Assembly: GCA_902797495.1 (NCBI GenBank)
Contig: CADBTH010000067.1
Span: 1-7,550 of the forward strand
Direction: 5' to 3'
DNA from: an uncultured Ruminococcus sp.
GTDB taxonomy: Bacteria; Bacillota; Clostridia; Oscillospirales; CAG-272
Length of the DNA stretch: 7,550 bases
Shown: positions 6,645 through 7,550 of the stretch, piece by piece
How the letters are laid out: each line of letters starts with the position of its first letter
Numbering within the stretch: the stretch's first letter is position 1
Notes under the pieces: model-generated
Told to the model about the DNA's origin: nothing
Databases searched by the model: none
The model's input: only the letters and a program-made list of their open reading frames with translations
Position numbers and translations under genes: made by a program

Positions 6645-6665
6645 ACAATAAACGATGATTGTCAA
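6637..6665 (-). promoter_or_regulatory. Promoter of the AbrB-ABC exporter operon
   Basis: The minus strand shows a perfect -35 TTGACA (6665-6660), a 17-base spacer and the -10 TATGAT (6642-6637), five of six consensus bases. The expected start near 6630 gives a leader of about 27 bases before the AbrB ATG at 6603. This is a strong housekeeping-type promoter, which makes repression through the overlapping palindrome plausible. Confidence 0.85.
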
Positions 6666-6675
6666 GATATTTCGC

Positions 6676-6738
6676 ACATGTTTATATATTATGCATTTGT
6701 AAAAAACATCTTCGTATAAACATATTGAAGACATTTGT
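6676..6738 (+). promoter_or_regulatory. Cluster of ACATnTT-like direct repeats in the divergent control region
   Basis: Five similar heptamers face the same way: ACATGTT (6676), GCATTTG (6693), ACATCTT (6706), ACATATT (6720) and ACATTTG (6731). The last two are 11 bases apart, one helical turn, and end about 10 bases before the -35 box at 6748. OmpR-type regulators often bind tandem sites with such spacing, so autoactivation by the response regulator is possible. The stretch is AT-rich and the spacing of the other units is irregular (17, 13, 14), so chance is not excluded. Confidence 0.35.
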
Positions 6739-6747
6739 CTTTTTCTA

Positions 6748-6776
6748 TTGACAAGAGGCTGCGGATAATGTAAAAT
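6748..6776 (+). promoter_or_regulatory. Promoter of the response-regulator operon
   Basis: A perfect -35 TTGACA (6748-6753) is followed after 17 bases by TAAAAT (6771-6776), five of six -10 bases. Transcription would start near 6783 and give a leader of about 60 bases ahead of the response-regulator ATG at 6844. It diverges from the AbrB-operon promoter, with about 80 bases between the two -35 boxes. Confidence 0.8.
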
Positions 6777-6780
6777 CGGT

Positions 6781-6796
6781 TTGAAGGCGCTTTCAA
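6781..6796. promoter_or_regulatory. Near-palindrome at the response-regulator transcription start
   Basis: TTGAAGGCGCTTTCAA has matching TTGAA/TTCAA arms and a self-complementary GCGC core, broken only by one G/T pair of positions. It covers the predicted +1 of the promoter at 6748-6776, a position that suits a repressor, or it may form a small leader hairpin. No binding protein can be named. Confidence 0.35.
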
Positions 6797-6843
6797 TAAT
6801 TAATCAATCTTTCTATATTATATTGTTTCCGGAGGTGATGGCA

Positions 6844-7527
6844 ATGAAACTCTTACTTGCGGAAGATGAAAAAAGGATGGCTCGCGCTCTGTGCGAGATT
6901 CTGAAGCTTGAAAACTACGACGTGGATCACGTAGACAACGGTAACGACGCGCTGGACTCGGCTCTTCTCGGAATATACGACGTGATAGTGCTCGACGTTA
7001 TGATGCCCGGTATGAATGGGTTTGAAGTCGCACGCCGTGCGAGGCGCGAGGGAGTGAAAGCCCCGATACTCATGCTCACGGCGAAAGGCGAGGTCGACGA
7101 CAAGGTGACGGGGCTTGACTCGGGAGCCGACGACTATCTGACGAAGCCATTTCTCACAAAGGAACTTCTCGCAAGGCTTCGCGCACTGTGCAGGAGAAGT
7201 ATCAACACGAACGACGGGAGCCTGACCTACGGCGACCTCTCGCTCGACGTTCAGAACGCAAAAATAACGTGTACGACGAACGGTCAAAGCGTCCGTCTCG
7301 GCGAAAAAGAGCTGCGCATACTCGAATATATGATAGCAAACCAGGGGCAGATAATGACGCGCGAACAGCTCGCTCTGAAGATATGGGGATATGAGAGCGA
7401 AGCGGAGTACAACAACGTCGAGGTCTATATGTCCTTCACGAGAAAAAAGCTCGCGTTCATCGGCTCGGCGGCACAGATCAAATCCGTGCGCGGAATCGGT
7501 TACGAGCTGAAATTCAAAGAGGTATAG
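6844..7527 (+). CDS. OmpR/PhoB-family two-component response regulator
   Basis: 227 residues from the ATG at 6844, chosen because GGAGG (6831-6835) lies 8 bases upstream. The in-frame ATG at 6838 is only 2 bases from that site, and the longer TTG reading from 6781 would pass through it. The receiver domain (1-~118) has acidic pocket E7-D8, phosphoacceptor D51 (VLDVMMPGMNG), T79 and K101 (LTKPF). The winged-helix effector domain (~125-225) shows GEKELRILEYMI, the recognition-helix segment NNVEVYMSFTRKKL and the closing SVRGIGYEL, all typical of OmpR/PhoB proteins. On phosphorylation by a partner kinase it would dimerise and bind direct-repeat DNA. The next gene starts 3 bases after its stop. 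Its divergence from the AbrB-exporter operon makes that operon and its own promoter the first candidate targets. Confidence 0.95.
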   Translation: MKLLLAEDEKRMARALCEILKLENYDVDHVDNGNDALDSALLGIYDVIVLDVMMPGMNGFEVARRARREGVKAPILMLTAKGEVDDKVTGLDSGADDYLTKPFLTKELLARLRALCRRSINTNDGSLTYGDLSLDVQNAKITCTTNGQSVRLGEKELRILEYMIANQGQIMTREQLALKIWGYESEAEYNNVEVYMSFTRKKLAFIGSAAQIKSVRGIGYELKFKEV

Positions 7528-7530
7528 GAT

Positions 7531-7550
7531 ATGTTCAGAAGTTCAAGGCG
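7531..7550 (+). CDS. Start of downstream gene, probably sensor histidine kinase (3'-partial)
   Basis: ATG at 7531 opens a frame reading MFRSSR before the window ends. The site AGAGG (7518-7522) lies 8 bases upstream, inside the response-regulator gene, and only 3 bases separate the two genes, so they are co-transcribed. Assignment as the cognate kinase rests only on the usual order of two-component operons and on the short basic N-terminus. The sequence itself gives no domain evidence. Confidence 0.55.

Overview
The window looks like a chromosomal segment of an uncultured or poorly named Clostridia-type Bacillota (low confidence on lineage). The reasons are strong AGGAGG-type ribosome binding sites, sigma-A-like TTGACA/TATAAT promoters with 17-base spacers, and a gene set typical of gut Clostridia: a giant FtsX-type ABC permease, a COG0523 metallochaperone with a His/Asp/Cys tail, an AbrB-led ABC-2 exporter operon, and an OmpR-type two-component system. 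The coding sequence is fairly GC-rich, while the intergenic control regions are AT-rich.

Layout. (1) Bases 1-2745 (+) are the C-terminal part of a large FtsX/MacB-like ABC transporter permease whose start lies upstream. Its very large extracellular domain contains a previously hidden ~64-residue helical repeat. (2) Bases 2761-2790 are a perfect hairpin that can terminate transcription from both sides. (3) Bases 2804-4937 (-) are a two-gene metal-homeostasis operon. The first gene is a COG0523/CobW-type GTPase with a duplicated His-Cys-Asp metal-binding module. The second is a divergent paralogue that has lost the CxCC metal motif and carries a C-terminal domain resembling the C-terminal part of DUF1980/TIGR03943 (YcgQ-like) proteins. 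The operon has its own promoter with an extended -10, and a short palindrome at the predicted transcription start. (4) Bases 5023-6603 (-) are a tightly overlapping three-gene operon: an AbrB-type regulator, an ABC ATPase and an ABC-2 permease. It is driven by a near-consensus promoter whose -10 box lies inside a 9-base-arm palindrome. (5) Bases 6844-7550 (+), divergent from it, encode an OmpR/PhoB response regulator followed after 3 bases by the first codons of the next gene, probably its sensor kinase.

Functionally the window has three units. One is an envelope or export ABC permease. The second is a metal (probably zinc) allocation pair. The third is an autoregulated small ABC exporter placed back to back with a two-component system, with a shared 240-base control region holding two promoters and several repeat motifs. 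No rRNA, tRNA, CRISPR array or insertion sequence was seen. The most unusual items are the GTPase-DUF1980-like fusion lacking CxCC, the repeated permease ectodomain, and the paired operator-like palindromes.
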